Source: Tessaracoccus sp. OS52
GTDB lineage: Bacteria; Actinomycetota; Actinomycetes; Propionibacteriales; Propionibacteriaceae
Assembly (NCBI RefSeq): GCF_020687685.1
Contig: NZ_JAJEWM010000001.1
Span: forward strand, 992,001-1,056,000
Length of the DNA stretch: 64,000 bases
Reading direction: 5' to 3'
Every line of letters starts with the position of its first letter. The first letter of the stretch is position 1. Of the stretch, positions 54,445-64,000 are shown in pieces. The notes under the pieces were generated by a model. The model did not search any database, was not told where the DNA came from, and saw only the letters and a list, made by a program, of their open reading frames with translations. The translations under genes were made by a program, and so were the position numbers.

Positions 54445-55056
54445 TCACCGGCTGGTCGGGCGACCCTCGTCGACAAGGCGCTTGTCAACGATCGCGGTGA
54501 CCGGGTTCTCCCAGTCCTCGCCCTTCCACGCCTTGACCCCGGAGATCACGGTCAGCACGAACCAGGTCATCCCCCAGAGACCGGCGATGAAGCCGATGTT
54601 GAAGATGCCAGTGACGATCCCGAGGACGATCCCGACGACGGCGGCGATCACCTGGAAGTTCAGGGCCTTGGCGGCCTGACGATTCACCGCGGATCCCTTG
54701 GTCGAGAACAGCCACACGGCGCCGGGGCCGAAGGGGCCGAACGGGAGCGCTGACAGGTGGGTCAACCCCGATGCGGCGCCCTCGGACTGACGCGTGTGCT
54801 GGATGGCCGAGCTGGCGAACCCAGGATGGACCACCGGCATGCCGGGGGACGAGAACGGGCTCTGGAACTGCGGCCGAACCAGCCCGTCGAGGGATTGGTT
54901 GAGCTCGAGACGGGTTCGCGCGGAGAAGGCGAGGTCGAGGCGGCGTTCAAGGTTGGACTCGTCGAGCCGGCCGTCGGCGTATGCAGCCTGGATGGCCGCG
55001 ATGGCACCGTTGCGTTCCTGGTCGGACACGCGAAAATGGGCTGCGGAAGTGGTCAT
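54445..55056 (-). CDS. DUF1707 protein with C-terminal membrane helices
   Basis: 203 residues. The DUF1707 domain (RVSDQERNGAIAAIQAAYAD, GRLDESNLERRLDLAFSART) takes the first 55 residues, followed by a Pro/Gly-rich linker and two or three helices (VIAAVVGIVLGIVTGIFNIG, AGLWGMTWFVLTVISGVKAW) of DUF4870-like type. Function unknown, and common in actinobacteria. A GGGAGGA sequence upstream chooses this ATG. Confidence 0.8.
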   Translation of the reverse strand: MTTSAAHFRVSDQERNGAIAAIQAAYADGRLDESNLERRLDLAFSARTRLELNQSLDGLVRPQFQSPFSSPGMPVVHPGFASSAIQHTRQSEGAASGLTHLSALPFGPFGPGAVWLFSTKGSAVNRQAAKALNFQVIAAVVGIVLGIVTGIFNIGFIAGLWGMTWFVLTVISGVKAWKGEDWENPVTAIVDKRLVDEGRPTSR

Positions 55057-55126
55057 GCACTGATGGTCCTCCCGGGGGGACCCGGTCACCATTGGGTTTA
55101 CCCCTGAGCTGCCCCGGAGCCGCCCC

Positions 55127-55636
55127 CTACCGGGAGAGTTCCTTGACCATCTCCAGCTCCTGTTTGCGGGGGTCGTTGGGGTAGGGCCGTCTGGTTCCGG
55201 TCTCGACGAATCCCGCCCGGCGGTAGAAGCGTCTGGCAGGTTCGGCATCCTCATGGACGTCGAGGTACAGCCGCGCGTGGCCGCGTGTCACGGCCCAGCG
55301 TTCCACGGCTGCCAGCAGCTCCGCGGCGACGCCCGTGCCACGATGCGCGGGCGAGACGTAGACCTCCAGCAGCCAGACCCTTGCCGGCTGGTGGTTGAGG
55401 TACTCACGGGCGCCCATCTGCGCCTGCCAGTCCCCTGCGGCGTCGACGGCGACGAACAGGACGGAGTCATCCAGGACGGCCGAGGAGAGCCGGGAGCGCC
55501 ACCGCGCGTCGTCCCAGCCCTCGGCGTCCGCGAGTCGATCGTTGAACGAGTGAGGCGCGTCGCCCAGCATCTCAAGACGCAGGCGACGCGCCTGTTCCCA
55601 CTCCTCGGGGCGGGCCTGACGGAGGGTGACTGCCAT
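55127..55636 (-). CDS. GNAT family acetyltransferase
   Basis: 169 residues. RQARPEEWEQARRLRLEMLG is the usual GNAT N-terminus, VWLLEVYVSPAHRGTGVAAE the acetyl-CoA motif (RGTGVA), and ARRFYRRAGFVETGTRRPYP the C-terminal part. Its ATG directly follows the stop of the permease gene, so translation is coupled and it belongs to the ABC transporter operon. Substrate unknown. Confidence 0.88.
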   Translation of the reverse strand: MAVTLRQARPEEWEQARRLRLEMLGDAPHSFNDRLADAEGWDDARWRSRLSSAVLDDSVLFVAVDAAGDWQAQMGAREYLNHQPARVWLLEVYVSPAHRGTGVAAELLAAVERWAVTRGHARLYLDVHEDAEPARRFYRRAGFVETGTRRPYPNDPRKQELEMVKELSR

Positions 55637-56545
55637 TCAGCCCTTGACCGCCCCGCTCAGCATCCCGCGGACGAAGTACCGCTGCAGCGCGAGGAAGACG
55701 ATCGCGGGAACGATCATCGAGATGAACGCACCGGAACTCAGGAGGTGCCACGCGGAGCCCCTGGAGCCGGCAAGTTCGGCGACCCGAACCGTCAGCGGAG
55801 CGACGTCCTTGCTGCCACCTGCGAAGGTCAGTGACACCAGGAGGTCGTTCCACACCCACAGGAACTGGTAGATCCCGAAGGAAGCGATCGCGGGAACCAG
55901 CAGGGGCATGAGCACTGTGAAGAAGATGCGGACGTGTCCGGCACCGTCGACCCGCGCCGCTTCGATCAGCGACCGCGGGATCTCCTTCATGAAGTTGTGC
56001 AGCAGGAAGATGGCCAGTGGCAGCGCGAAGATCGAGTGCGACAACCAGACCGTCCAGAACGAACCCGCCAGACCCCAGTTGACGTACTGCGTCAGCAGGG
56101 GGACCAGCGTGACCTGGATGGGCACCACCTGGAGGGCGAACACCGCGACGAACAGGATGTCGCGGCCCGGGAACTCGATCCAGGCGAACGCATAGGCAGC
56201 GACCAGTGCGATGGTGATCGGGATGATCACGGCCGGGATGGTCACGACGAACGAGTTCAGGAAGAAGGTGCTCAGGTCGGTGCTCGACCCGAACATCGTC
56301 TCCTCGTAGTTGGCCAGCGTGAGTTCCGGATTGGTGAACCAGGTCCACCAGCCCGTTGTGCGGATCGAACGCTCAGGGCGGAACGACGTCAGGAAGAGCC
56401 CGAACGTCGGGACCGTCCAGAGCAGGGCCAGGATGAGGGCGAACGCCGACGCCCAGGGCGAGGACAGCTTGCCCTTGGCCTCGATGGCTCGCTTCTCCAC
56501 CCGGGTGAGCTTGCGGTCCTTCTTGGTCTCCACGGCGGCGGTCAT
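55637..56545 (-). CDS. Sugar ABC transporter permease (MalG/AglG-like)
   Basis: 302 residues, six helices. The EAA loop IPRSLIEAARVDGAGHVRIF is the ATPase docking site. Start is ATG of MTAAVETKKDRKLTRVEKRA, which overlaps the stop of the upstream permease by four bases (ATGA). An alpha-glucoside type substrate is suggested by the partner binding protein. No ATPase gene lies in the operon; actinobacteria often share one (MsiK type) among importers. Confidence 0.92.
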   Translation of the reverse strand: MTAAVETKKDRKLTRVEKRAIEAKGKLSSPWASAFALILALLWTVPTFGLFLTSFRPERSIRTTGWWTWFTNPELTLANYEETMFGSSTDLSTFFLNSFVVTIPAVIIPITIALVAAYAFAWIEFPGRDILFVAVFALQVVPIQVTLVPLLTQYVNWGLAGSFWTVWLSHSIFALPLAIFLLHNFMKEIPRSLIEAARVDGAGHVRIFFTVLMPLLVPAIASFGIYQFLWVWNDLLVSLTFAGGSKDVAPLTVRVAELAGSRGSAWHLLSSGAFISMIVPAIVFLALQRYFVRGMLSGAVKG

Positions 56546-57516
56546 CGCTCGGTCTCCGAAATTCTCATCTGGCGGACGTTGTAGACCACGATCGGGATCA
56601 CCAGGACGAACAGGATCACCGCGAGGGCGGCAGAGATGCCGTTGTTGTTCTGTGAGAACTTCTGGCTGTAGAACTCGTTGGCTATGACCGAGGTCTGGAA
56701 GTTGCCGCCGGTGGCTGTTCGCACGATGTCGAACACCTTCAGGGTGGCCATCGCGATGGTGGTGATGACCACGATCAGGGCCGGCCGAATGGACGGCACG
56801 GTCACGAAGAAGAAGGTGTTCAGGCCTGTGGCGCCGTCGATGGAGGCCGCCTCGTTGATCTCGTCGGGCACCGCCTTGATGGAGGCCGACAGGATGGTCA
56901 TGGCGAAACCGGTCTGGATCCAGATCATGATGACGATGAGGAAGCCAGTGTTCCACGGCGGGTTCAACAGGAACTGGTAGGGCTCAAGGCCCAGCCAGAC
57001 GAGGAACTGGTTTATCAGTCCGGTCTGTCCGACGTTGGCCGGCCGGTACTCGTACATGAACTTCCAGATGATCGACGCGCCCACCATCGAGATGGCCATG
57101 GGCAGGAAGATCAGCGTCTTGGCGAACTTCTCGAAGCGCGTCCGGTCCACCAGGACGGCGTAGAGCAGTCCGAACACCGTCGAGAACAGCGGGACCGAGA
57201 TGGTCCACACCAGCGTGTTGACGAGGATGACCTGGAAGTTGGGCTCGGTCAGGACCTCCGTGTAGTTGTCGAACCCGACGGACTCCCGACTGGCCGCGTC
57301 GAGGAAGGAGTCGTAGATGGTCTTGATGGCAGGCCACAGCAGGCCGAAGGTGAGCATCAGCACTGTGGGCAGGAGGAAGCCGATGGCCGGCAACCACTTG
57401 GGCAGTCTGTCCGAGAGAAACAGAACGGCCGCCATCACCGCTGAGAAGAGGGCGATGGCGAAAACCATCACGAGGATCTTCTCAGCGGGTGATGACGCGT
57501 TCAGCAACCAATCCAT
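56542..57516 (-). CDS. Sugar ABC transporter permease (MalF/AglF-like)
   Basis: 324 residues, with a long N-terminal pair of helices then six core helices. The EAA loop is PDEINEAASIDGATGLNTFF. The core pattern LPMAISMVGASIIWKFMYEY is typical of AglF-like permeases. It lies 24 bases after the binding-protein gene and overlaps the second permease. Confidence 0.92.
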   Translation of the reverse strand: MDWLLNASSPAEKILVMVFAIALFSAVMAAVLFLSDRLPKWLPAIGFLLPTVLMLTFGLLWPAIKTIYDSFLDAASRESVGFDNYTEVLTEPNFQVILVNTLVWTISVPLFSTVFGLLYAVLVDRTRFEKFAKTLIFLPMAISMVGASIIWKFMYEYRPANVGQTGLINQFLVWLGLEPYQFLLNPPWNTGFLIVIMIWIQTGFAMTILSASIKAVPDEINEAASIDGATGLNTFFFVTVPSIRPALIVVITTIAMATLKVFDIVRTATGGNFQTSVIANEFYSQKFSQNNNGISAALAVILFVLVIPIVVYNVRQMRISETER

Positions 57517-57540
57517 GGGATTGCTCGAGAGGGCCGTGGA

Positions 57541-58908
57541 TCAGTTCGGCCAGCTGGCTGCGATGTCGTCGAGAACCGCCTGGCCGTCCTTGTCGAGTGC
57601 GATCCAGTCGGTCATCCCGGTCCAGAACGAGCCCGAACCCACCGCGCCCGGCATGAGGTCCGAGGCGTCGAAGCGGAAGACGGTCGACTCATCGGTGAGC
57701 AGTTCGAAGGCGAGCTGGTCGATGGGGGACTTCAGGTTGGCCGGGTCCAGTTCGTTGTTGGCCGACAGCCATCCGGGGGTGGAGACGCGGGCCTTCTCGT
57801 TGGACCACTCGGGGGAGGTCAGGTAGGCCTGGAACGCGGCCACCTCTTCACGATCGCTGAAGGCCGTCGCGAACTCGCCACCACCCAGCATGGGCTTGGT
57901 GTCAGCGCTGGTGCCCGGGAGGTAGAAGGCGAAGACGTCCCCGTCCTCTGCCACCTCGGTGCCCTCGGGCCAGTTGGCCTGGTAGAAGGACGCCTGGCGG
58001 TGCAGGAAGCAGGTGCCGTCCAGGATGGGCAGGCCGGCGTCGCCGAAGGGCGTCGTCGCGATGCTCGCCACGTTGCCGAAGCCACCGTTGACGTAGGCGT
58101 CGTTCTTGAGGATGGAGCCGGCCATCTCAAGGGCCTCGAGGACCTTCGGGTCGTTGAACGGCAGTTCACCGCTGACCCACTGGTCGTACTCCTCCGGGGT
58201 CACGGTGCGCAGCATCATGTCCTCGAGCCAGTCCGTCGCGGGCCAGCCAGTGGCGCCGCCTGACTCGATACCGGCACACCAGGGCTTCACGTCGGGGTTG
58301 TCCTGGATCATCTGCTCGGTGAGGGCCAGCAGGTCATCCCAGGTCTCCGGGATCTCGTAGCCGTTCTCCTCGAACGCGCTGGGGGAGTACCACACGAAGG
58401 ACTTCGCGTTGGCGCCCACGGGCACCGCGTAGTAAGTGCCGTCGACTGTGCCGTAGCCCTTCCAGGCCTCGTTGAAGTACTGGTCGACGTTGGCCGCGGC
58501 GGCCTCCGAGACCGGCTGCACCGCGTCGGGGAACCTGTCCACGAGGGTGGCGAGCAGGCCGGGCTGGGGGATGTAGGCGATGTCGGGCGGCGAACCGGCC
58601 TCGATCTTCACGGGCAGCTGGGCCTCGAACTCGCGCGACCCCTCGTAGTTCACCGTCGCACCCGTGCACTCCTCGAAAAGCTTGTAGGAGTCGATGTGGG
58701 GCTGGTCCTCGGGGCTGACGATCGAGGTGTAGACGCTGATCTCCTTGCCGGAGAGGTCGCCGTACTCCTCGAAGGCGGCGCAGTCGGTGTCGCCACCAGT
58801 GGGTTCCTCGGTGGCTCCCGGCTCGGTGTCTCCGCTGCAAGCCGCCATGAGGAGCAGCGAGAGTCCCGCGGCGGCGGCAGCCGCCAGTCGCTTCTTCTGG
58901 TTGAACAT
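57541..58908 (-). CDS. Sugar ABC transporter substrate-binding lipoprotein (AglE-like)
   Basis: 455 residues. The lipoprotein signal [19 protein letters not shown] ends at lipobox Cys. The mature type 1 extracellular solute-binding domain includes [20 protein letters not shown] and [20 protein letters not shown]. It resembles binding proteins for alpha-glucosides such as maltose, sucrose or trehalose. The start is [11 protein letters not shown] with a GGGAAGGA sequence ahead. The upstream region has repeated CTTGC elements and a perfect palindrome, likely LacI-type sites. Confidence 0.9.
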   Translation of the reverse strand: MFNQKKRLAAAAAAGLSLLLMAACSGDTEPGATEEPTGGDTDCAAFEEYGDLSGKEISVYTSIVSPEDQPHIDSYKLFEECTGATVNYEGSREFEAQLPVKIEAGSPPDIAYIPQPGLLATLVDRFPDAVQPVSEAAAANVDQYFNEAWKGYGTVDGTYYAVPVGANAKSFVWYSPSAFEENGYEIPETWDDLLALTEQMIQDNPDVKPWCAGIESGGATGWPATDWLEDMMLRTVTPEEYDQWVSGELPFNDPKVLEALEMAGSILKNDAYVNGGFGNVASIATTPFGDAGLPILDGTCFLHRQASFYQANWPEGTEVAEDGDVFAFYLPGTSADTKPMLGGGEFATAFSDREEVAAFQAYLTSPEWSNEKARVSTPGWLSANNELDPANLKSPIDQLAFELLTDESTVFRFDASDLMPGAVGSGSFWTGMTDWIALDKDGQAVLDDIAASWPN

Positions 58909-59014
58909 CCTTGTCCCTTCCCATACGAGTTTGATAGACCCATGCAAGCCGCAAGCGGGCTCACTGGCAAGAGTTCCATCGATGGATTGGGGTCACGATC
59001 TCGTAACGAATTCT

Positions 59015-59028
59015 CTGCAAGTTTGCAG
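59015..59028. promoter_or_regulatory. Perfect palindrome CTGCAA-GT-TTGCAG, likely LacI-family operator
   Basis: Lies in the 231-base region between the sugar importer operon and aceE. On the importer strand further CTTGC elements (GCTTGCGG, GCTTGCATG) follow at about 58.94-58.96 kb. Similar CTTGCA repeats control maltose genes in Streptomyces. Confidence 0.5.
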
Positions 59029-59139
59029 GCGAGGAGAGCGCGTTCTTGTGGCACTGTCTTTGGCACATGGACCGTGGCGCTAAGTTTGGGTGGTGCCAAC
59101 GCGCGCGAAGGCGCGAGGACGAAAGATGAGAGGACTCAC

Positions 59140-61896
59140 GTGACTGAAGAGGCCGGGCCGATCCTCAACGGGCTCCCCACCAATCTTCCCGACAGCGACC
59201 CAGACGAGACCGCCGAGTGGCTGGAGTCGCTCGATGGGGTCATCGAGCAGGGTGGACTGAACCGGGCTCGCTACGTGATGTTGAAGTTGCTGGAGCGGGC
59301 CAGGGAACGCCACATCGGCGTCCCGTCGCTGACCGGTACCGACTACGTCAACACCATCCCGGCTTCCGAGGAACCGAACTTCCCCGGTGACGAGGACATG
59401 GAGCGCCAGATCCGCAGGATGCTGCGCTGGAACGCCGCGATCACCGTGCATCGCGCCCAGCGTCCGGGCATCGGGGTGGGTGGACACATCGCCTCCTACG
59501 CGTCCTCCGCGACGCTGTACGAGGTGGGCTTCAACCACTTCTTCCGAGGCAAGGACCACCCCGGTGGTGGAGACCAGATCTACTTCCAGGGCCACGCGTC
59601 GCCGGGCATGTATGCCCGCGCCTTCCTCGAGGGCCGGCTCGACGAGAACGACCTGGACGGCTTCCGGCAGGAGCACAGCCACTACGTCGACGGCGACCTC
59701 AGGGCGCTGCCGTCGTACCCGCACCCGCGCCAGATGCCGAAGTTCTGGGAGTTCCCGACGGTGTCCATGGGCATCGGTCCGATGAACGCCATCTACCAGG
59801 CGCAGTTCAACCGTTACCTGCACAACCGGGGCATCAAGGACACCTCCGACCAGCACGTCTGGGCGTTCCTCGGCGACGGAGAGATGGACGAGCCGGAGTC
59901 GCGGGGCCTCCTGCAGGTGGCGGCCAACGAGGAACTCGACAACCTGACCTTCGTGGTGAACTGCAACCTGCAGCGCCTCGACGGTCCCGTACGAGGCAAC
60001 GGAAAGATCATGCAGGAGCTGGAGGCCTTCTTCCGGGGGGCCGGCTGGAACGTGATCAAGGTCGTCTGGGGCCGCGGCTGGGACCCCCTGCTGGCAAATG
60101 ACACCGACGGCGCGCTGGTGAACCTGATGAACGCCACCAGCGACGGCGACTACCAGACCTTCAAGGCCAACGACGGCGCCTACGTGCGCAAGCACTTCTT
60201 CGAGCGCGACCCGCGCACCGCCGCCATGGTCAAGGACTGGTCCGACGACGAGATCTGGCGGCTCACCCGCGGTGGCCACGACTACCGCAAGGTGTACTCC
60301 GCCTACAAGGCCGCCACCCAGTTCACCGGCGCCCCCACCGTCGTGCTGGCCCACACCATCAAGGGCTACTTCCTGGGCAAGCACTTCGCGGGCCGCAACG
60401 CCACCCACCAGATGAAGAAGCTCGCGCTGGAGGACCTTAAGGTGTTCCGCGACCGGGTCAACGTTCCCATCGACGACAAGGTGCTGGAAGCCGACCCGTA
60501 CCGTCCGCCGTACTTCAAGCCCGCCGACGACGACCCTCGCATCCAGTACCTGCACGAGCGCCGCCGGGAGCTCGGTGGCTACCTTCCCGAACGTCGGGGG
60601 GACCGCAAGTTCATCTCGCTGCCGTCGGAGAAGAGCTACGCCTCGGTGCGCAAGGGTTCAGGCAACCAGCAGATCGCCACGACGATGGCCTTCGTGCGGC
60701 TCCTGAAGGACCTGATGCGGGACAAGGAGTTCGCCCCGCACGTGGTGCCGATCATCCCCGACGAGGCGCGCACGTTCGGCATGGACGCCTTCTTCCCCAC
60801 GATCAAGATCTACAACCCGCACGGCCAGAACTACACCCCCGTGGACAACGAGCTGTTCCTCAGCTACCGGGAGGCCAAGAACGGGCAGATCCAGCACACC
60901 GGCATCAATGAGGCCGGGTCCGTCGCCGCCTTCACCGCCGCCGGCACGTCGTACGCGACGCACGGCATCCCCATGGTCCCGATCTACGTCTTCTACTCGA
61001 TGTTCGGGTTCCAGCGCACCGGTGACTTCATCTGGGCGGCGGCCGACCAGCTCGCGCGCGGTTTCCTCATCGGCGCAACCGCGGGTCGCACGACCCTGAC
61101 CGGTGAGGGCACGCAGCACATGGACGGCCACTCGCCGGTGCTGGCGTCGACCAACACCGCCGTCGTGTCCTACGACCCGGCCTACAGCTACGAGATCGCG
61201 CACATCGTCCGCGACGGTCTGCGCCGCATGTACGGGGAGCAGCCGGAGGACATCATGTACTACCTCACGGTGTACAACGAGCCGATCGTGCAGCCGGCCG
61301 AGCCTGAGGGAGTCGACGTCGAGGGCATCCTGCGGGGCATGTACCTGCTCAAGCCCGGATCCTTCGAAGGCGTTGGTGAGGATGCCAGGCGCGCGCAGAT
61401 CCTGGCGTCCGGCGTCGCGGTGCCGTGGGCCCTCGAGGCGCAGGAACTGCTCAAGGCGGACTACGGGATCGTCGCCGACCTCTGGAGCGTCACCTCCTGG
61501 GGCGAACTCCGACGCGAAGGCCTGGAACGCGACGAGGAACTGTTCCGCGATCCGTTCTCCGACCACGGCCCCACCTGGGTGGAGGCCAAGCTGGGAGAGG
61601 CCGACGGCCCTGTCGTCGCGGTGTCCGACTACATGCGGGCGGTGCCAGACCAGATCCGGCAGTGGGTTCCGGGCGACTACACCACGCTGGGTGCCGACGG
61701 CTTCGGCTTCTCCGACACCCGCGCCGCGGCTCGCCGGTTCTACAACATCGACGGACCGTCCATCGCTGTCGCGGTGCTGCAGCGCCTCGCCCGCAACGGA
61801 GAGGTCCCGAAGGAATGGGCAACCGAGGCGGCGGCCAAGTACCGCATCGACGACGTGACCGCCGGGACCTCCGGGAACGCTGGCGGCGACGCCTGA
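59140..61896 (+). CDS. aceE: Pyruvate dehydrogenase E1 component, homodimeric type
   Basis: 918 residues, the normal AceE length. [20 protein letters not shown] and [17 protein letters not shown] open the catalytic core, and [19 protein letters not shown] with [19 protein letters not shown] is the thiamine-diphosphate motif. The transketolase-like pyrimidine part has [17 protein letters not shown], and the C-terminal domain [14 protein letters not shown]. It decarboxylates pyruvate and feeds the E2 lipoyl domain. E2 and E3 are not in the window. GTG start with GAGAGGA ahead. A TAAGTT box near 59.08 kb may be the promoter. Confidence 0.96.
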   Translation: MTEEAGPILNGLPTNLPDSDPDETAEWLESLDGVIEQGGLNRARYVMLKLLERARERHIGVPSLTGTDYVNTIPASEEPNFPGDEDMERQIRRMLRWNAAITVHRAQRPGIGVGGHIASYASSATLYEVGFNHFFRGKDHPGGGDQIYFQGHASPGMYARAFLEGRLDENDLDGFRQEHSHYVDGDLRALPSYPHPRQMPKFWEFPTVSMGIGPMNAIYQAQFNRYLHNRGIKDTSDQHVWAFLGDGEMDEPESRGLLQVAANEELDNLTFVVNCNLQRLDGPVRGNGKIMQELEAFFRGAGWNVIKVVWGRGWDPLLANDTDGALVNLMNATSDGDYQTFKANDGAYVRKHFFERDPRTAAMVKDWSDDEIWRLTRGGHDYRKVYSAYKAATQFTGAPTVVLAHTIKGYFLGKHFAGRNATHQMKKLALEDLKVFRDRVNVPIDDKVLEADPYRPPYFKPADDDPRIQYLHERRRELGGYLPERRGDRKFISLPSEKSYASVRKGSGNQQIATTMAFVRLLKDLMRDKEFAPHVVPIIPDEARTFGMDAFFPTIKIYNPHGQNYTPVDNELFLSYREAKNGQIQHTGINEAGSVAAFTAAGTSYATHGIPMVPIYVFYSMFGFQRTGDFIWAAADQLARGFLIGATAGRTTLTGEGTQHMDGHSPVLASTNTAVVSYDPAYSYEIAHIVRDGLRRMYGEQPEDIMYYLTVYNEPIVQPAEPEGVDVEGILRGMYLLKPGSFEGVGEDARRAQILASGVAVPWALEAQELLKADYGIVADLWSVTSWGELRREGLERDEELFRDPFSDHGPTWVEAKLGEADGPVVAVSDYMRAVPDQIRQWVPGDYTTLGADGFGFSDTRAAARRFYNIDGPSIAVAVLQRLARNGEVPKEWATEAAAKYRIDDVTAGTSGNAGGDA

Positions 61897-61924
61897 GCGG
61901 ATGCGGCGCCGTCGACGCGCAACG

Positions 61925-61952
61925 CGGGGGCCGGGTACCCACCCGGCCCCCG
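61925..61952 (+). terminator. Terminator-like hairpin after aceE
   Basis: A 12-bp stem CGGGGGCCGGGT with its perfect complement around an ACCC loop, 29 bases after the aceE stop. The tail GTTCTCATCT is weakly T-rich. Confidence 0.7.
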
Positions 61953-62053
61953 TTCTCATCTCCGCCGGGGGAGATGTTGGGGCCGGTGGTGCACTTGCGG
62001 TTCCCATCTGGCAGGCTTGGGCTCGTGGTAAGCATCTTTGAAGGGAATGAACG

Positions 62054-62467
62054 GTGAGCGTGGCTGAGGGTCACGATGGGGCTGACCTCCTGGGGCTGGT
62101 ACCCGGGCAGATCGTCCAGGAGATCGGCTGGGACGACGACGTCGACGCGGATCTGCGGGACGACATCATGGACATCATCGACGGCGACATGGTCGAGGAA
62201 GCCGTCGAGGCAGTCGACGTGGTCCTCCTGTGGTGGCGAGAGGACGACGGTGACGTGGTCGACGGGCTGGTCGATGCCCGAACGGACCTGGCTCGTGATG
62301 GCTACATCTGGCTGCTGACGCCCAAGGTGGGGCGTCCGCAGTTCATCGAGCCGGCCGCCATCGCCGAGGCCACCACCACTGCCGGGCTGCAACTGACCCG
62401 CACCGCCAACGTCAGTCCTGACTGGCAGGCGCACAAGGTGGTTCCGCCGAAGACAGCGCGTCGTTGA
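62054..62467 (+). CDS. DUF3052 protein
   Basis: 137 residues, very acidic in the first half (GWDDDVDADLRDDIMDIIDG, VVLLWWREDDGDVVDGLVDA) and ending in DWQAHKVVPPKTARR. This is the actinobacterial DUF3052 family, a soluble protein of unknown function commonly found beside aceE, as here. GTG start with AAGGGAA nine bases upstream. Confidence 0.92.
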   Translation: MSVAEGHDGADLLGLVPGQIVQEIGWDDDVDADLRDDIMDIIDGDMVEEAVEAVDVVLLWWREDDGDVVDGLVDARTDLARDGYIWLLTPKVGRPQFIEPAAIAEATTTAGLQLTRTANVSPDWQAHKVVPPKTARR

Positions 62468-62504
62468 CCAGTCCCATCCACAGCTGAACAGCCAGGAGCG
62501 TCAC

Positions 62505-64000
62505 TTGCCTCGTATCGGAGTGCTCACTTCAGGAGGTGACGCACCCGGTATGAACGCCGCCGTGCGCGCCATCACCCGGGCGGCCATCCACGATGACGCC
62601 GAGGTCTACGCCATTCGCGAGGGCTGGCAGGGTGCCGTCTCCGGTGGCGACCACATCGTCCGGCTGGGCTGGAGTGACGTGTCCGGGATCCTGAGCAAGG
62701 GCGGCACGGTCATCGGGACCGCCCGGTCGTCGGAGTTCCGCAACCGGGACGGTCAGCGAACGGCTGTCAAGCATCTGGTGGAGAGCGGCATCGACCGGCT
62801 CATCGTGATCGGCGGCGACGGCTCCCTCACCGGCACCCGTGAACTCAGCCTGGGTTGGACGGACCTGCTCGCAGAGTTGGTGGCCTCCGGGGAGTTGACC
62901 CAGTCGCAGGCGGAAGCGTACCCGGCCCTGCGTGTGGTCGGCCTCGTCGGCAGCATCGACAACGACATGGTCGGAACCGACATGACCATCGGAACCGATT
63001 CCGCCCTCCACCGGATAACCGAGGCGCTGGACGCCATCAGCTCCACCGCCGAGTCCCATCAGCGCACGTTCATCGTCGAGGTGATGGGACGGCGTTGCGG
63101 TTACCTGGCGCTGATGAGTGCCATCGCCGGCGGCGCCGACTACACCTTCCTGCCCGAGTCCCCGCCCCGCGAGGGTTGGGAGGACCGGATGGTGGAGGTC
63201 CTCCGCCACGGACGAGAGGCCGGGCGGCGCGACTCCATCCTCATCGTCGCCGAGGGAGCTGCGGACAGGGAGGGCCATCCCATCACCGCGGAGCGGATCA
63301 AGCAGATCCTCGCCGAGCGCGCGGGCGAGGACGCCCGCATCACCATTCTGGGACATGTGCAGCGCGGCGGGGTGCCGAGCGCCTACGACCGCTGGATGGC
63401 GACGGTCTGCGGGGTGGAGGCGGTACGACAGGTGCTGGCCGCCCAGCCCGGAGATGAGCCCGTGCTCGTGGGCATGCACCGCGACGCCGTGCGCGCCGTC
63501 CCGCTCATCGAGGCGGTTGCAGCCACCCGCGCGGTCGCCGACCACATCGAGGACGGGGACTACGACGCCGCCGTCGGGGCCCGGGGCCATGGCTTCCAGA
63601 CGATGATCCAGATCTACCGCACCATCACCGAGGCCCGGCCAACAGTGGTGGATCCGCAGGTCTCGCGCCGGATCGCCGTGATGAACGCAGGAGCGCTGGC
63701 GCCCGGCATGAATCCGCTCGCACGTGTCGCCGTGCGCACCGGCATCGACCTGGGCTACCACATGATGGCCGTGCACGGAGGCGTGCCCGGGCTCATCGCG
63801 GGGAACGTGTCCGACCTGGCCTGGGCCGACGTCGAGGGAATGGCACACACCGGAGGAGCCGATCTGGGAACCCGCCGCTACGTCCCCGACGAGAAGGACC
63901 TGTACGCCATCGCTCGGCAGATCGAGGAGCACCGGATCGACGCGATGCTCGTCGTGGGCGGGTTCCACGCCTACGCGACCGTGGACATGCTCGAGCGCGA
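62505..64000 (+). CDS. 6-phosphofructokinase, eukaryote-like tandem type (3' cut by window edge)
   Basis: TTG start (AGGAG seven bases upstream) and an open frame to the window end, 498 residues so far. Domain 1 (about 1-375) has IGVLTSGGDAPGMNAAVRAI, IVIGGDGSLTGTRELS (GGDGS, the ATP-type site) and GLVGSIDNDMVGTDMTIGTD with the catalytic Asp. FIVEVMGRRCGYLALMSAIA and ILGHVQRGGVPSAYDR also match. A second PFK domain starts near residue 385: RIAVMNAGALAPGMNPLARV and VVGGFHAYATV, where the catalytic GGD and GGDGS are lost, as in the regulatory half of eukaryotic PFK. Single-domain bacterial PfkA and pyrophosphate-type PFK are shorter. Confidence 0.9.
   Translation, partial: MPRIGVLTSGGDAPGMNAAVRAITRAAIHDDAEVYAIREGWQGAVSGGDHIVRLGWSDVSGILSKGGTVIGTARSSEFRNRDGQRTAVKHLVESGIDRLIVIGGDGSLTGTRELSLGWTDLLAELVASGELTQSQAEAYPALRVVGLVGSIDNDMVGTDMTIGTDSALHRITEALDAISSTAESHQRTFIVEVMGRRCGYLALMSAIAGGADYTFLPESPPREGWEDRMVEVLRHGREAGRRDSILIVAEGAADREGHPITAERIKQILAERAGEDARITILGHVQRGGVPSAYDRWMATVCGVEAVRQVLAAQPGDEPVLVGMHRDAVRAVPLIEAVAATRAVADHIEDGDYDAAVGARGHGFQTMIQIYRTITEARPTVVDPQVSRRIAVMNAGALAPGMNPLARVAVRTGIDLGYHMMAVHGGVPGLIAGNVSDLAWADVEGMAHTGGADLGTRRYVPDEKDLYAIARQIEEHRIDAMLVVGGFHAYATVDMLER

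Overview
The window is high-GC, densely coded actinobacterial chromosome. Markers are a fasR-fabD-fabH-acpP-fabF cluster, a homodimeric-type aceE, the lineage proteins DUF3145 and DUF3052, frequent GTG/TTG starts, and many genes whose start codon lies 6-7 bases after a TANNNT box (leaderless transcription). Gene content fits the Propionibacteriales, but the genus cannot be fixed from the sequence alone. There is no rRNA, prophage, transposase or CRISPR array. Most of the window is housekeeping or ordinary accessory metabolism.

Layout. 1-5.2 kb: tail of a metallophosphoesterase, the divergent pair uppS/recO, and a zinc-uptake operon znuA-znuC-znuB-zur with a Zur-type box over the znuA promoter. 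5.2-10.4 kb: a small monooxygenase, a divergent SIS/sugar-kinase pair for amino-sugar salvage, an M3 peptidase and a hydrolase. 10.5-17 kb: dusB, citrate synthase, dgt, dnaG and an unusual sigma factor. 17-24 kb: a NhaD-like transporter, small redox proteins, tRNA-Asn, trehalose genes otsA/otsB and a CsoR-type copper sensor. 24-26.3 kb: a CPH-type copper ATPase with a tandem-repeat histidine tail and a CsoR-like operator. 26.4-29.5 kb: small accessory genes (VOC, methyltransferase, DUF1871-like, DUF6582, NYN nuclease) ending at tRNA-Met. 29.6-33.7 kb: an IclR-controlled 2-keto-3-deoxygluconate operon (eda, kdgK, uxaA-like). 33.7-40.8 kb: radical SAM/SPASM protein, AAE exchanger, a fused alpha-beta glycyl-tRNA synthetase, an LsrG-like monooxygenase and a hemerythrin. 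40.9-46.8 kb: HAD phosphatase, a degenerate kinase-like membrane protein, and a moxR-DUF58-vWA-vWA operon. 46.8-55.6 kb: S9 peptidase, DUF3145, the fatty-acid cluster with FasR, a DUF1707 protein and a GNAT. 55.6-64 kb: an alpha-glucoside-type ABC importer divergent from aceE, DUF3052, and the start of a eukaryote-like tandem phosphofructokinase cut by the window end.

How parts work together. UxaA, KdgK and Eda form a closed route from an aldonate to pyruvate and glyceraldehyde-3-phosphate. Citrate synthase, AceE and PFK are central carbon metabolism. Fab genes and FasR make and tune fatty acid synthesis. Zur/ZnuABC and CsoR/CopB are two metal circuits with recognisable operators. No clearly new multi-gene system is evident. 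The best leads are the widespread leaderless promoters, the fused GlyRS, the tandem PFK, the kinase-like remnant beside the MoxR operon, and the small low-bias island next to tRNA-Met.
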